This document shows positions 15,366-20,917 of a stretch of 30,050 bases of DNA, piece after piece (within the stretch, counting starts at the first letter, position 1; every line of letters starts with the position of its first letter). Location: positions 1 through 30,050 of the IMG/VR virus record IMGVR_UViG_3300047564_000999. One strand, given 5' to 3'. Both the position numbers and the translations under genes were made by a program. The notes under the pieces are model-generated. The model saw only the letters and a program-made list of their open reading frames with translations, was not told where the DNA came from and did not search any database. Source of the DNA: a virus.

Positions 15366-15394
15366 ATTATACAGCCAAATCAAACGGCTGTCAA
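15366..15394 (-). promoter_or_regulatory. Early sigma-70 promoter with inverted repeat
   Basis: TTGACA-N17-TATAAT. ACAGCC and GGCTGT (15371-15391) form a 6-bp inverted repeat across the spacer. The upstream gene's stop codon (15380-15382) lies inside the spacer. Confidence 0.9.
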
Positions 15395-15706
15395 TCGATA
15401 AATCACACCCTGTCGGCTGACTTTTTTGGTGAATCCTTTGGTGTTCCATTCAGCTTCCAGAGCTTGCAGATTGCTACGATCCTTTACAATCGCACCGTCA
15501 ACTTTAATTGACACACCCTTTTTACCGTAGGCTTCGTAGACGCCCTTAGCGGCATAGACCATGTCCATAACCATCATCATACGATCAATCTGACGCTGGA
15601 TAGCTTCTGGGTATCGACTCTTGTTTGCGATATTACGCATACGAGCATCCTGCGCGGCAAACCATTTAGTTGGGGCTTCTTGTGTGTTAAGTTCTCTAGC
15701 TTGCAT
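15380..15706 (-). CDS. Unknown basic protein, 108 aa
   Basis: Start at ATG 15706 after AAGGAGCGAACC. A helical, basic first half (RMRNIANKSRYPEAIQRQIDRMMMVMDMVYAAKGVYEAY) precedes a small beta half with KVDGAIVKDRSNLQALEAEW. The basic surface would allow nucleic-acid binding. The C-terminal codons overlap the -35 of the next promoter. Family not recognised. Confidence 0.75.
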   Translation of the reverse strand: MQARELNTQEAPTKWFAAQDARMRNIANKSRYPEAIQRQIDRMMMVMDMVYAAKGVYEAYGKKGVSIKVDGAIVKDRSNLQALEAEWNTKGFTKKVSRQGVIYRLTAV

Positions 15707-15736
15707 GGTTCGCTCCTTGTTGCTGTCTATGTGTCT

Positions 15737-15765
15737 ATTATACTGCCATACTGCCAAACTGTCAA
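15737..15765 (-). promoter_or_regulatory. Early sigma-70 promoter
   Basis: TTGACA-N17-TATAAT for the 108-aa gene. The stop codon of the upstream gene (15762-15764) is part of the -35 TTGACA. Confidence 0.9.
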
Positions 15766-16157
15766 CCTTCTATGCAGACATAATCTTGATCCCACTTGCC
15801 AATGCTCAAGTGTGTGTAGAAGGCAGTGTGGAAGTAATCGGTCATTGCATCGCTGTGATCAAAATACTTACGGCTAGGATCGGCACGACCCGGAGCATTA
15901 TGCATGATCTCATTGATCATCTCAATAGCCTTACACTCACCTGCGTCTTTGAAATGGTCTTTGATCCAGTACTGGTTAACCTGTGCATAACGACGTCCAT
16001 TACTGAAATGATCATCGAAGCTTTCGGTACCCTGCATGATGTTAACATCAACTGACAGGCTACCTGAGCCCTTGCGTACCGCGAACTTCCACTTAGGGAA
16101 CTTCTGCTTGAGTTCTGTACGGATTGCTTTGACGTCTGTTGCGGAAATATAAGCCAT
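15762..16157 (-). CDS. LPD29-like domain protein, 131 aa
   Basis: The opening MAYISATDVKAIRTELKQKFPKWKFAVRKGSGSLSVDVNIMQG resembles the large polyvalent-protein-associated domain 29 (AYVS... LK...FP.WKFSV... S..V.I..G), a small alpha/beta domain common in phage and plasmid proteins of unknown function. The second half (HFSNGRRYAQVNQYWIKDHF to YFHTAFYTHLSIGKWDQDYV) also fits that family. Ribosome site AGGAGCGAAAC. Confidence 0.65.
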   Translation of the reverse strand: MAYISATDVKAIRTELKQKFPKWKFAVRKGSGSLSVDVNIMQGTESFDDHFSNGRRYAQVNQYWIKDHFKDAGECKAIEMINEIMHNAPGRADPSRKYFDHSDAMTDYFHTAFYTHLSIGKWDQDYVCIEG

Positions 16158-16192
16158 TTAGTTTCGCTCCTAATTTGCTAGTGTATGTGTCT

Positions 16193-16221
16193 ATTATATA
16201 CTCAAACCAAGACTTTGTCAA
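16193..16221 (-). promoter_or_regulatory. Early sigma-70 promoter
   Basis: TTGACA-N17-TATAAT upstream of the LPD29-like gene. Confidence 0.9.
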
Positions 16222-16531
16222 CCACTTCCAATACCTGAGTTGGATAAAAAATCTCACCGTCGTATTCGAGCTGACTGCGCTCAAACTCTGTGAGGTAGTC
16301 ATCAGCCACCAGCTTGTAGCCTAAGATGTACTCGCGGAAGCCCACGTTGTCGCACTCAACCTGCCCACGCACACGATCCACGATCACATCGATCATGTCG
16401 CATTCATCAACGTTCAATACCGCATAGTCATGCCCACCTTTGAACTTCCAGTACTGGGGGCACTCACCAACTCCGTCCCAATCGTGGGCACCGTAGTTTT
16501 CCTGGACCTGCGTAGTGATTAGTAGTTTCAT
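16202..16531 (-). CDS. Conserved phage protein, 109 aa (unknown)
   Basis: MKLLITTQVQENYGAHDWDGVGECPQYWKFKGGHDYAV gives a compact N-terminus rich in Trp, Gly and His; the rest is acidic and helical with YLTEFERSQLEYDGEIF. I recall similar openings in other phage early proteins, without an assigned role. Ribosome site AGGAGCCGAAC. Confidence 0.8.
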   Translation of the reverse strand: MKLLITTQVQENYGAHDWDGVGECPQYWKFKGGHDYAVLNVDECDMIDVIVDRVRGQVECDNVGFREYILGYKLVADDYLTEFERSQLEYDGEIFYPTQVLEVVDKVLV

Positions 16532-16563
16532 GTTCGGCTCCTGTTTTGCTAGTGTATGTGTAT

Positions 16564-16592
16564 ATTATAGCACCAAAATTCCAATCTGTCAA
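16564..16592 (-). promoter_or_regulatory. Early sigma-70 promoter
   Basis: TTGACA-N17-TATAAT for the 109-aa gene. Confidence 0.9.
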
Positions 16593-16768
16593 CTACCTAA
16601 GCGAACAGCGTCATCCACTTGGGCCCGGAATTCCTGGAAGAAAGCTTCGTAGGCTTGGACAACGTCATCCGGAGCCCCCTCGTCGAAAAAGTTCCAGTAT
16701 TCTACCAGTTGGAACAGGGTTAGGTTGTTTTTAGCGGCAAACTCAGCTAGCAGGACTTGGTTGTACAT
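16589..16768 (-). CDS. Unknown small acidic protein, 59 aa
   Basis: Start at ATG 16768 with AGGAGCTGTT; the earlier Met would lie in the promoter. All helical (VLLAEFAAKNNLTLFQLVEYWNFF), acidic, with many aromatic residues. Its end overlaps the neighbouring promoter. No family recognised. Confidence 0.7.
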   Translation of the reverse strand: MYNQVLLAEFAAKNNLTLFQLVEYWNFFDEGAPDDVVQAYEAFFQEFRAQVDDAVRLGS

Positions 16769-16789
16769 AACAGCTCCTAGTAAAAACAT

Positions 16790-16818
16790 ACTATAGCGCA
16801 TCTAGCCCAAAATGTCAA
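16790..16818 (-). promoter_or_regulatory. Early sigma-70 promoter
   Basis: TTGACA-N17-TATAGT for the 59-aa gene, placed just after the terminator of the tRNA transcript. Confidence 0.85.
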
Positions 16819-16833
16819 CCAAAATCCATGGAA

Positions 16834-16861
16834 AAAGGTGTTGTAGAAATACAACACCTTT
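16834..16861 (-). terminator. Terminator after the tRNA cluster
   Basis: Perfect 12-bp stem AAAGGTGTTGTA/TACAACACCTTT with a TTTC loop, followed by further T residues on the minus strand, 4 bases past the tRNA-Arg CCA end. Confidence 0.85.
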
Positions 16862-16864
16862 GAT

Positions 16865-16941
16865 TGGCCTGACCGGAGGGACTCGAACCCCCGACCTACA
16901 GCTTAGAAGGCTGTTGCTCTATCCAGTTGAGCTACGGTCAG
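16865..16941 (-). tRNA. tRNA-Arg (TCT)
   Basis: Acceptor CTGACCG/CGGTCAG, D-arm GCTC..GAGC, anticodon loop CTTCTAA (anticodon TCT), T-loop TTCGAGT; the CCA end is encoded. It is the last of three tandem tRNAs and supplies AGA/AGG decoding. Confidence 0.95.
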
Positions 16942-16945
16942 AAAG

Positions 16946-17023
16946 TGGTGGGCCCCCGGAGAGTCGAACTCCGCACCAATGGATTATGAGTCCACTGCTC
17001 TAACCAACATGAGCTAGAGGCCC
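16946..17023 (-). tRNA. tRNA with CAT anticodon (elongator Met or Ile2)
   Basis: Acceptor GGGCCTC pairs with GGGGCCC (one G-T), anticodon loop CTCATAA (CAT), T-loop TTCGACT, encoded CCA. The first acceptor pair is a normal G-C, so it is not an initiator tRNA. Met or lysidine-modified Ile cannot be told apart by eye. Confidence 0.93.
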
Positions 17024-17030
17024 TAAAACT

Positions 17031-17115
17031 TGGTGCGACTGGCCGGAATCGAACCGGCACGCCTTGCGGCGAGAGATTTTAAGTCTCTTGTGTCTACCTA
17101 TTTCACCACAGTCGC
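17031..17115 (-). tRNA. tRNA-Leu (TAA)
   Basis: Acceptor GCGACTG/CAGTCGC, anticodon loop CTTAAAA (TAA), long variable arm (CGCCGCAAGGCG), T-loop TTCGATT, encoded CCA. First of the three tRNAs on the transcript. Confidence 0.95.
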
Positions 17116-17124
17116 GATTGTCTT

Positions 17125-17253
17125 TTACTTAGTAGCCTGTCTTACGGTTTCTTGTAATTTCTGAACACCCGTGTCAGCAACTTGCGCCATGGGCACAATG
17201 CCTATGGTGGCTACTACAATGCCCAGTGCGAATGCAAATAGATGTGATATCAT
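17125..17253 (-). CDS. Small membrane peptide, 42 aa
   Basis: A short frame with an N-terminal hydrophobic span (MISHLFAFALGIVVATIGIV) and a polar C-terminal helix (ADTGVQKLQETVRQATK). AAGGAGCGCATCA precedes the ATG and a perfect promoter lies 30 bases upstream. The stop lies 9 bases before the tRNA-Leu gene, so the tRNAs are probably cut from this mRNA. It could be an uncleaved inner-membrane peptide or a secreted one. Confidence 0.7.
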   Translation of the reverse strand: MISHLFAFALGIVVATIGIVPMAQVADTGVQKLQETVRQATK

Positions 17254-17282
17254 TGATGCGCTCCTTCTGTGTGTATGTGTAA

Positions 17283-17311
17283 ATTATAGCACCAAAAGGG
17301 CCTGTTGTCAA
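17283..17311 (-). promoter_or_regulatory. Early sigma-70 promoter for peptide-tRNA unit
   Basis: TTGACA-N17-TATAAT; the only promoter seen ahead of the three tRNA genes. Confidence 0.9.
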
Positions 17312-17329
17312 GCCCCTATGATCCCTAAC

Positions 17330-17695
17330 TTAGAACGGGGCGTCTTCCATGTCGTCGAGGTCAACTTTAGGAGAAGAGACCTTAGCAGTCTTAGTCTTAG
17401 GAACCTTGACACTGGCTACTGCCTTCTTGACCTGTGATTTAGGTTGCTTGTCATGCTTAGCCAAATACTCGGCGATCGCACCCTGTGCTTCGTCACCTGC
17501 GAACTCTGGTAACGTTGCCAGGAACTTAGCAGCTTCTACCTTGGTCATTGCCTCGGGCAGCTCTGCCAGTTGGATGTCGGTATGACCGTTCTTAGCCAAG
17601 ACTTTGATACGCATGGTATCGTTAGCGAAGCGAGTCTTAGTCTCACCATTGAGAGTAGAAGTGCCTGCTACAGTGTACAGTTTATCGGTTGCCAT
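17330..17695 (-). CDS. Protein with SSB-like acidic C-terminal tip, 121 aa
   Basis: A beta-strand-rich N-terminus (KLYTVAGTSTLNGETKTRFANDTMRIKVL) is followed by an Ala/Glu-rich helical middle, a Lys/Pro/Ser/Thr-rich flexible linker (about 85-110) and an acidic end, DLDDMEDAPF. Bacterial SSB proteins end in an acidic tail closing with a Pro-Phe pair that recruits repair proteins, and this tail looks like it. No OB fold can be confirmed by eye. Its leader carries a 5' terminal hairpin, unlike its neighbours, and its ribosome site is AAAGGCAC. Confidence 0.75.
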   Translation of the reverse strand: MATDKLYTVAGTSTLNGETKTRFANDTMRIKVLAKNGHTDIQLAELPEAMTKVEAAKFLATLPEFAGDEAQGAIAEYLAKHDKQPKSQVKKAVASVKVPKTKTAKVSSPKVDLDDMEDAPF

Positions 17696-17727
17696 ATGTG
17701 TGTGCCTTTCTGTGTGATTTAAAAAGT

Positions 17728-17744
17728 CTGCGAACCTTTCGCAG
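17728..17744 (-). other. 5' leader hairpin
   Basis: Seven-base-pair stem CTGCGAA/TTCGCAG with loop AGG at the predicted 5' end of the mRNA, followed by ACTTTTTAAA. It could stabilise the transcript or act as an attenuator. Confidence 0.5.
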
Positions 17745-17751
17745 TATCAAT

Positions 17752-17780
17752 ATTTTAACACCAAACTAGTTTAGTGTCAA
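17752..17780 (-). promoter_or_regulatory. Early sigma-70 promoter
   Basis: TTGACA-N17-TAAAAT upstream of the acidic-tip protein gene. Confidence 0.8.
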
Positions 17781-17803
17781 CCAATATTATTCTATTTTGG
17801 ATG

Positions 17804-17980
17804 TCAAATTTTGTCGTTGAGCATCCAAACTCCTACCTGCATGAGCATGAGGCTAGTAACAGTTACCCCAGCAACAATAACCCATTCCTGGACTGTTTGG
17901 GCATTCTCAACCCCACCAACAGCAAACATCGCACCTAACAGTCCAACTACGAATCCAACAGCGCCAAGATTTTGTTTCAT
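17804..17980 (-). CDS. Small two-helix membrane protein, 58 aa
   Basis: Two hydrophobic helices (NLGAVGFVVGLLGAMFAVGGV and EWVIVAGVTVTSLMLMQVGVWML) with a short linker; probably an inner-membrane hairpin. AAGGAGCTCGAA precedes the ATG and a perfect promoter lies upstream. Phage membrane peptides of this type include lysis regulators and superinfection-exclusion proteins, but nothing specific can be said. Confidence 0.75.
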   Translation of the reverse strand: MKQNLGAVGFVVGLLGAMFAVGGVENAQTVQEWVIVAGVTVTSLMLMQVGVWMLNDKI

Positions 17981-18010
17981 TTCGAGCTCCTTTTGTTTCA
18001 GTATGTATCT

Positions 18011-18039
18011 ATTATAAGACCAAATTGCTACAGTGTCAA
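18011..18039 (-). promoter_or_regulatory. Early sigma-70 promoter
   Basis: TTGACA-N17-TATAAT for the 58-aa membrane protein. The stop of the next upstream gene overlaps its -35. Confidence 0.9.
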
Positions 18040-18266
18040 GCCAAACCTTTGAATAACCCTACAACGCATAGGACTATTGCTACACCGTTGATGATCATCT
18101 GTTGTTTATTTGCCACACGATACGACCATGTAAAGAAGCAAGCCGCACCCACTAGGGCCACTGAATTACGCAGGTTATCGTATCCCGGAAAGAAGTTGCT
18201 GATCACGTACATGGATAGAATAAACGCTGTTCCTAGCCACTGAATTGTTTCATTTGTTTTGTTCAT
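18036..18266 (-). CDS. Two-helix membrane protein, 76 aa, probably leaderless
   Basis: Hydrophobic spans near residues 9-26 (WLGTAFILSMYVISNFF), 35-50 and 58-73 (MIINGVAIVLCVVGLF) make it a small polytopic membrane protein. The ATG lies only 6 bases past the -10 box, so the predicted transcription start is at or next to the start codon and there is no room for a Shine-Dalgarno. All neighbouring genes have leaders of about 20-30 bases. Function unknown. Confidence 0.75.
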   Translation of the reverse strand: MNKTNETIQWLGTAFILSMYVISNFFPGYDNLRNSVALVGAACFFTWSYRVANKQQMIINGVAIVLCVVGLFKGLA

Positions 18267-18272
18267 GTGTTA

Positions 18273-18301
18273 ATTATAGCGCCAAATTGCCAATCTGTCA
18301 A
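18273..18301 (-). promoter_or_regulatory. Early sigma-70 promoter giving a leaderless mRNA
   Basis: TTGACA-N17-TATAAT; the start codon follows the -10 by 6 bases. Confidence 0.9.
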
Positions 18302-18309
18302 CCAAAAGA

Positions 18310-18359
18310 ACGCCCCAGCGAGGATCCCAAGCGAGTTGCAGGGCCAGTGGCTGGAGCGT
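18310..18359 (-). terminator. Long-loop terminator
   Basis: On the minus strand, ACGCTCCAGC pairs with GCTGGGGCGT (10 bp with one G-U) across a 30-base loop, followed by TCTTTT. It ends the transcript of the Api92-like gene just before the next promoter. Confidence 0.6.
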
Positions 18360-18375
18360 CAAACTAAAGTATTAC

Positions 18376-18987
18376 TTATTCGTTGATAGCACTTAGACCG
18401 CCGTCGAGATCGATCTCTTGATTCTCTTCTTCCTCGTATTCGGCCATAGACTCTGAGATCCCAAACATATCGTCTAATTCCTCGCCGATCACATCTCGAA
18501 CAGTTGCAGAGGTCTCACCTCCATATTCGTAGAACTCGTCGTCACCATCTTCCCACTTGCCTACGAACACCATTCCCGGCTCATTGTAGTATGCACGAAC
18601 CGAAAAACCCTGCTCAACTAATTCCTCGTAGATTCCTATGGGTGGGCTCCATGCAGAGTCAAACCCAAACTCAAGGACACCGTTTTCCACCTTAACATTT
18701 TCACCTTCGTAGGCATCAACATCCCACTTAGTGCCCCAGCGACTAACGCAGAAGTCATACCAGTTGCCTGCCCCATACTTCTGAACATTTTCAGCAGTCT
18801 TGCGTTCAAGTTCAATCTGTTCAGCGTTATCGTCTGCACCCACTCGACCTGCTACAATCTGCAGATCCTCTGGAACTGGAATAACATGATTACAGAACTT
18901 ACCTTCACGCACTGCTTGAGCCAGGGCTTCAAGTTTTGTAGGGTCCTCGTGGCTGATACTGATGTTGTTATTGCACCAATTTGGCAT
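18376..18987 (-). CDS. Api92-like / YubB ferredoxin-fold domain protein, 203 aa
   Basis: MPNWCNNNISISHEDPTKLEAL is the signature opening of Api92/YubB-like proteins, which carry a ferredoxin-like domain and are widespread on phages and conjugative plasmids. The conserved middle (NWYDFCVSRWGTKWDVDAY, then LEFGFDSAWSPPIGIYEELVEQGFSVRAYYNEPGMVFVGKW) is intact. The C-terminal 60 residues are strongly acidic. Family function is unknown. Ribosome site AAGGAGCGAAACT. Confidence 0.88.
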   Translation of the reverse strand: MPNWCNNNISISHEDPTKLEALAQAVREGKFCNHVIPVPEDLQIVAGRVGADDNAEQIELERKTAENVQKYGAGNWYDFCVSRWGTKWDVDAYEGENVKVENGVLEFGFDSAWSPPIGIYEELVEQGFSVRAYYNEPGMVFVGKWEDGDDEFYEYGGETSATVRDVIGEELDDMFGISESMAEYEEEENQEIDLDGGLSAINE

Positions 18988-19016
18988 AGTTTCGCTCCTT
19001 TGCTGTTGATATGTAT

Positions 19017-19045
19017 ATTATACTACCAAAAATCCTGCTTGTCAA
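19017..19045 (-). promoter_or_regulatory. Early sigma-70 promoter
   Basis: TTGACA-N17-TATAAT for the Api92-like gene; its -35 overlaps the 3' end of the upstream gene. Confidence 0.9.
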
Positions 19046-19254
19046 TCCTTTTTTACCGTGACATTGGCCCTAAGGAACGCACCCAGGACTATCACTGCCA
19101 GCCAGTTCCAAAAGGTATAGGGAATAGCCACAATAGGAAAAAGGGTATTGATCGCCCAGATCGTTGCCAGAGGTCCTAAGATGATCAGTAGAACCACAAG
19201 GACTACAAGACCTAGGATAGCCATATATTCGTTCTTTCTATTTGAAATTTTCAT
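19042..19254 (-). CDS. Conserved two-helix membrane protein, 70 aa
   Basis: Two membrane spans (MAILGLVVLVVLLIILGPLATIWAI and IPYTFWNWLAVIVLGAFLRANV) separated by a proline-rich turn. The layout LGPLATIWxxNTLFP..IPYTFW.WLAV is one I recall as recurrent in unrelated phages. It starts on a TAATG overlap with the previous gene. Function unknown; possibly a holin-like or envelope-modifying protein. Confidence 0.8.
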   Translation of the reverse strand: MKISNRKNEYMAILGLVVLVVLLIILGPLATIWAINTLFPIVAIPYTFWNWLAVIVLGAFLRANVTVKKD

Positions 19255-19454
19255 TACCCCATCTCCATTAAACCATACATCTGAAGAGCTTCGTCGTGTC
19301 CAAGATAGAAGTCAGTTCGCGGATCCCAGTAGCGACCCTCTTTAGGATCGTAGTAGACCACACGCCCACCAAAGTTGAAAGGTCCTTCGAGGCCCTTGCG
19401 AGTCTCGTAACCCTGCATAATATCTTGCGATTTACCCAGTACCTTGTAGCCCAT
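19254..19454 (-). CDS. Unknown small protein, 66 aa
   Basis: Start at MGYKVLGK (19454) after AAAGGATTGTGAA; the longer reading runs through the promoter. The mixed sequence with GGRVVYYDPKEGRYWDPRTDFYLGHDEALQMYG looks like a folded small beta domain. First gene of a two-gene unit with the membrane protein. No family recognised. Confidence 0.75.
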   Translation of the reverse strand: MGYKVLGKSQDIMQGYETRKGLEGPFNFGGRVVYYDPKEGRYWDPRTDFYLGHDEALQMYGLMEMG

Positions 19455-19485
19455 TTCACAATCCTTTCGCTCTCTTAGTGTCTTT

Positions 19486-19514
19486 ATTATAGCATCAAAC
19501 TGCCAGGTTGTCAA
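19486..19514 (-). promoter_or_regulatory. Early sigma-70 promoter
   Basis: TTGACA-N17-TATAAT. The upstream gene's stop TGA (19511-19513) is part of the -35. Confidence 0.9.
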
Positions 19515-19693
19515 CGGCAATATGTCCTACGAGCAGGATCTATGCACATCATACGGTTACGGAGTTCTTCTTGTAGACCTGTGGCAGAAATGCCACGAGC
19601 GTTCTTGACCGTATTATAGCCTACGATCATATCACGGCTGGTAGCACAACCAGTGAGTGCCGCTAGGACTAGGCTAATAAGAACTAGTCGCAT
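19511..19693 (-). CDS. Small lipoprotein, 60 aa
   Basis: A classic lipoprotein signal: MRLVLISLVLAALTGC with lipobox LTGC (Cys16), followed by a 44-residue polar domain with two further cysteines. Expected to be processed by signal peptidase II and anchored in the periplasmic membrane leaflet. Small phage lipoproteins include outer-membrane spanins, but in those the partner i-spanin overlaps, and none is seen here. TGATG overlap with the preceding gene. Confidence 0.8.
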   Translation of the reverse strand: MRLVLISLVLAALTGCATSRDMIVGYNTVKNARGISATGLQEELRNRMMCIDPARRTYCR

Positions 19694-19896
19694 CAGCGCA
19701 CCGCCAGTCGACGAAAAACAGCTTGGATCTCGGGTTTGTTCATCATACGATCAAAAGCCTCTTGAGGTTTGTAGTATTCGCCAGTCTTGCGATCACGCAC
19801 GTAACCTTCAGCTTCTAGGTTGTTGGCCACACGCCCGGCGCTCTTCTTAGCTTCTTGATCTTGCCACTTAGCGATCTGCTTCTTTGAAACTTTCAT
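19693..19896 (-). CDS. Unknown basic helical protein, 67 aa
   Basis: Highly charged helical protein (MKVSKKQIAKWQDQEAKKSAGRVANNLEAEGYVRDRKTGEYY) with a C-terminal RRLAVR. Possibly nucleic-acid binding. Own promoter, ribosome site AAGGAGCGGAAG, and translationally coupled to the lipoprotein. Confidence 0.75.
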   Translation of the reverse strand: MKVSKKQIAKWQDQEAKKSAGRVANNLEAEGYVRDRKTGEYYKPQEAFDRMMNKPEIQAVFRRLAVR

Positions 19897-19919
19897 CTTC
19901 CGCTCCTTACTATGCTTCT

Positions 19920-19948
19920 ATTATAAGCTCAATCTATCTGGATGTCAA
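19920..19948 (-). promoter_or_regulatory. Early sigma-70 promoter
   Basis: TTGACA-N17-TATAAT for the basic-protein/lipoprotein unit. Confidence 0.9.
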
Positions 19949-20114
19949 CCAAACGGCCCTCACGGAAAATGTAGTACCAATTCTGGTTACCCCAGTAGGC
20001 CCAGACGCAGTCGTTGCCCGGAGTCAGTGTAGCATACTGGATGCCCTTCTTCTGCAGATCGTCCATGACTACGATTGCTTCGAACTCGTTTACACCCGGT
20101 CTTACTTCAATCAT
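19929..20114 (-). CDS. Unknown small protein, 61 aa
   Basis: Mixed alpha/beta: MIEVRPGVNEFEAIVVMDDLQKKGIQYATLTPG, then an aromatic region CVWAYWGNQNWYYIFREGRLVDIQID. AAGGAGAGCGAG precedes the ATG. This is the leftmost gene whose promoter carries the ACCGGT-type operator. Its 3' end overlaps the next promoter. Confidence 0.75.
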   Translation of the reverse strand: MIEVRPGVNEFEAIVVMDDLQKKGIQYATLTPGNDCVWAYWGNQNWYYIFREGRLVDIQID

Positions 20115-20137
20115 CTCGCTCTCCTTACTATGTCTCT

Positions 20138-20167
20138 ATTATAGCATCGGTCACTACCGGTTGTCAA
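20138..20167 (-). promoter_or_regulatory. Operator-bearing early promoter
   Basis: TTGACA-N18-TATAAT. The spacer is filled by ATCGGTCACTACCGGT (20146-20161), one base off the ACCGGT-N4-ACCGGT pattern. Confidence 0.88.
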
Positions 20168-20200
20168 CCCCTGACCTGTTGTATTTGTGCCACAAAAGGT

Positions 20201-20223
20201 GGAAGGCCCTTAAAGGGCCTTCC
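20201..20223 (-). terminator. Terminator-like hairpin
   Basis: GGAAGGCCC/GGGCCTTCC (9 bp) with loop TTTAA; CUUUUG follows on the minus strand. It would end the transcript of the gene starting at 20583. Confidence 0.6.
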
Positions 20224-20233
20224 GGTGGCTTCC

Positions 20234-20301
20234 CCGGGAGCGAATCGGTTCTGCCTTTTGCCTAGGGGAGCGAATCCTAGGACTATCAGCGCCTCGCGGC
20301 G
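20234..20301 (-). ncRNA. Structured 3' region with two anti-RBS loops (candidate regulatory RNA)
   Basis: On the minus strand the region reads: CGCC-GCGA-GGCG with a GNRA tetraloop (20290-20301); CCTAGG-ATTCGCTCC-CCTAGG (20261-20281); and CCG-ATTCGCTCC-CGG (20234-20248); then the terminator-like hairpin. Two loops expose the complement of the shared early ribosome-site word. The same pair of loops occurs ahead of the 12095 terminator. A 3' UTR-derived RNA is inferred, not proven. Confidence 0.45.
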
Positions 20302-20310
20302 TGGATTTCT

Positions 20311-20583
20311 TTACAGACTCAAGCCTAAGCTCTTTGCCATATAGCCAAGAGCAACAATCTCACGGCTTGGACGACCTAATGCGTACTCGGTAACAGTAAC
20401 ACCATTACCTGCCTTGCGGGTATTTGCATAGACTGCATAACCATTCTGACGGATACGACTAGCTTCAGCGGCTAGATTACCGACGCCAAAACGCTTGCGA
20501 GCTTCAGCAGCAGTTAACTTCTCACCGTTGTACAATGCGTTGAAGACCTTAAAGGTCTTAGTTTCTGGATTCATGCGTTTCAT
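20311..20583 (-). CDS. Unknown basic protein, possible winged-helix, 90 aa
   Basis: Start at ATG 20583 (MKRMNPETK) with AAAGGAAAT upstream; the longer reading crosses the promoter. TKTFKVFNALYNGEKLTAAEARKRFGVGNLAAEASRIRQNGYAVYANTRKAGNGVTVTEYALG reads as a small helix-turn-helix/winged-helix DNA-binding domain (helix, TAAEARKRFG turn, recognition helix, then beta wing). A possible phage regulator. It has its own weaker promoter. Confidence 0.7.
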   Translation of the reverse strand: MKRMNPETKTFKVFNALYNGEKLTAAEARKRFGVGNLAAEASRIRQNGYAVYANTRKAGNGVTVTEYALGRPSREIVALGYMAKSLGLSL

Positions 20584-20631
20584 AATTTTATTTCCTTTAG
20601 TATTAGTGTTGATTATCATCAACGTGTTACT

Positions 20632-20660
20632 AGTATACATAATCTTAGCTATAAGGTCAA
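20632..20660 (-). promoter_or_regulatory. Early promoter (weaker -35)
   Basis: TTGACC-N17-TATACT for the winged-helix-like gene; no operator palindrome. Confidence 0.7.
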
Positions 20661-20664
20661 CAGT

Positions 20665-20898
20665 TTACTTCATCGATTCAATCACTGATTTCGCCAAACT
20701 TAGATCCTCTAGTTCCATTTCGGCATCCATAGCCTCAATCAACATAGTGTGATAGAGTCCAATAGCCCTAGCCCGCATGAACTTAGTAGGCAGAGCAGCG
20801 ATAAACTTTTGGACGTCTTCTTTGGTATCGCAGGCCCAAATAGCGTCTGCCAATTCAACTTCTAGAGCACTCAGTCCATGGATTTCTATCACAGTCAT
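20665..20898 (-). CDS. Unknown helical acidic protein, 77 aa
   Basis: Read from ATG 20898 (MTVIEIHGLSALEVELADAIWACDTKEDVQKFIAALPTKFMRARAI). GTG two codons on is equally possible because AAGGAG sits very close to the ATG. Mostly helical and acidic, ending VIESMK. Last gene of a four-gene unit; a CAGCGGGGCC repeat lies just before its ribosome site. Confidence 0.7.
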   Translation of the reverse strand: MTVIEIHGLSALEVELADAIWACDTKEDVQKFIAALPTKFMRARAIGLYHTMLIEAMDAEMELEDLSLAKSVIESMK

Positions 20899-20917
20899 TC
20901 TCCTTAACAGCGGGGCC

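Noticed and set aside
16812-17003. Plus-strand 63-aa frame
   Set aside because: It is the reverse complement of two tRNA genes.
12108-20276. GGGAGCGAATC copies as plus-strand ribosome sites or tRNA T-arms
   Set aside because: No start codon follows at a useful distance and no tRNA shape surrounds them; the minus-strand hairpin reading explains all four.
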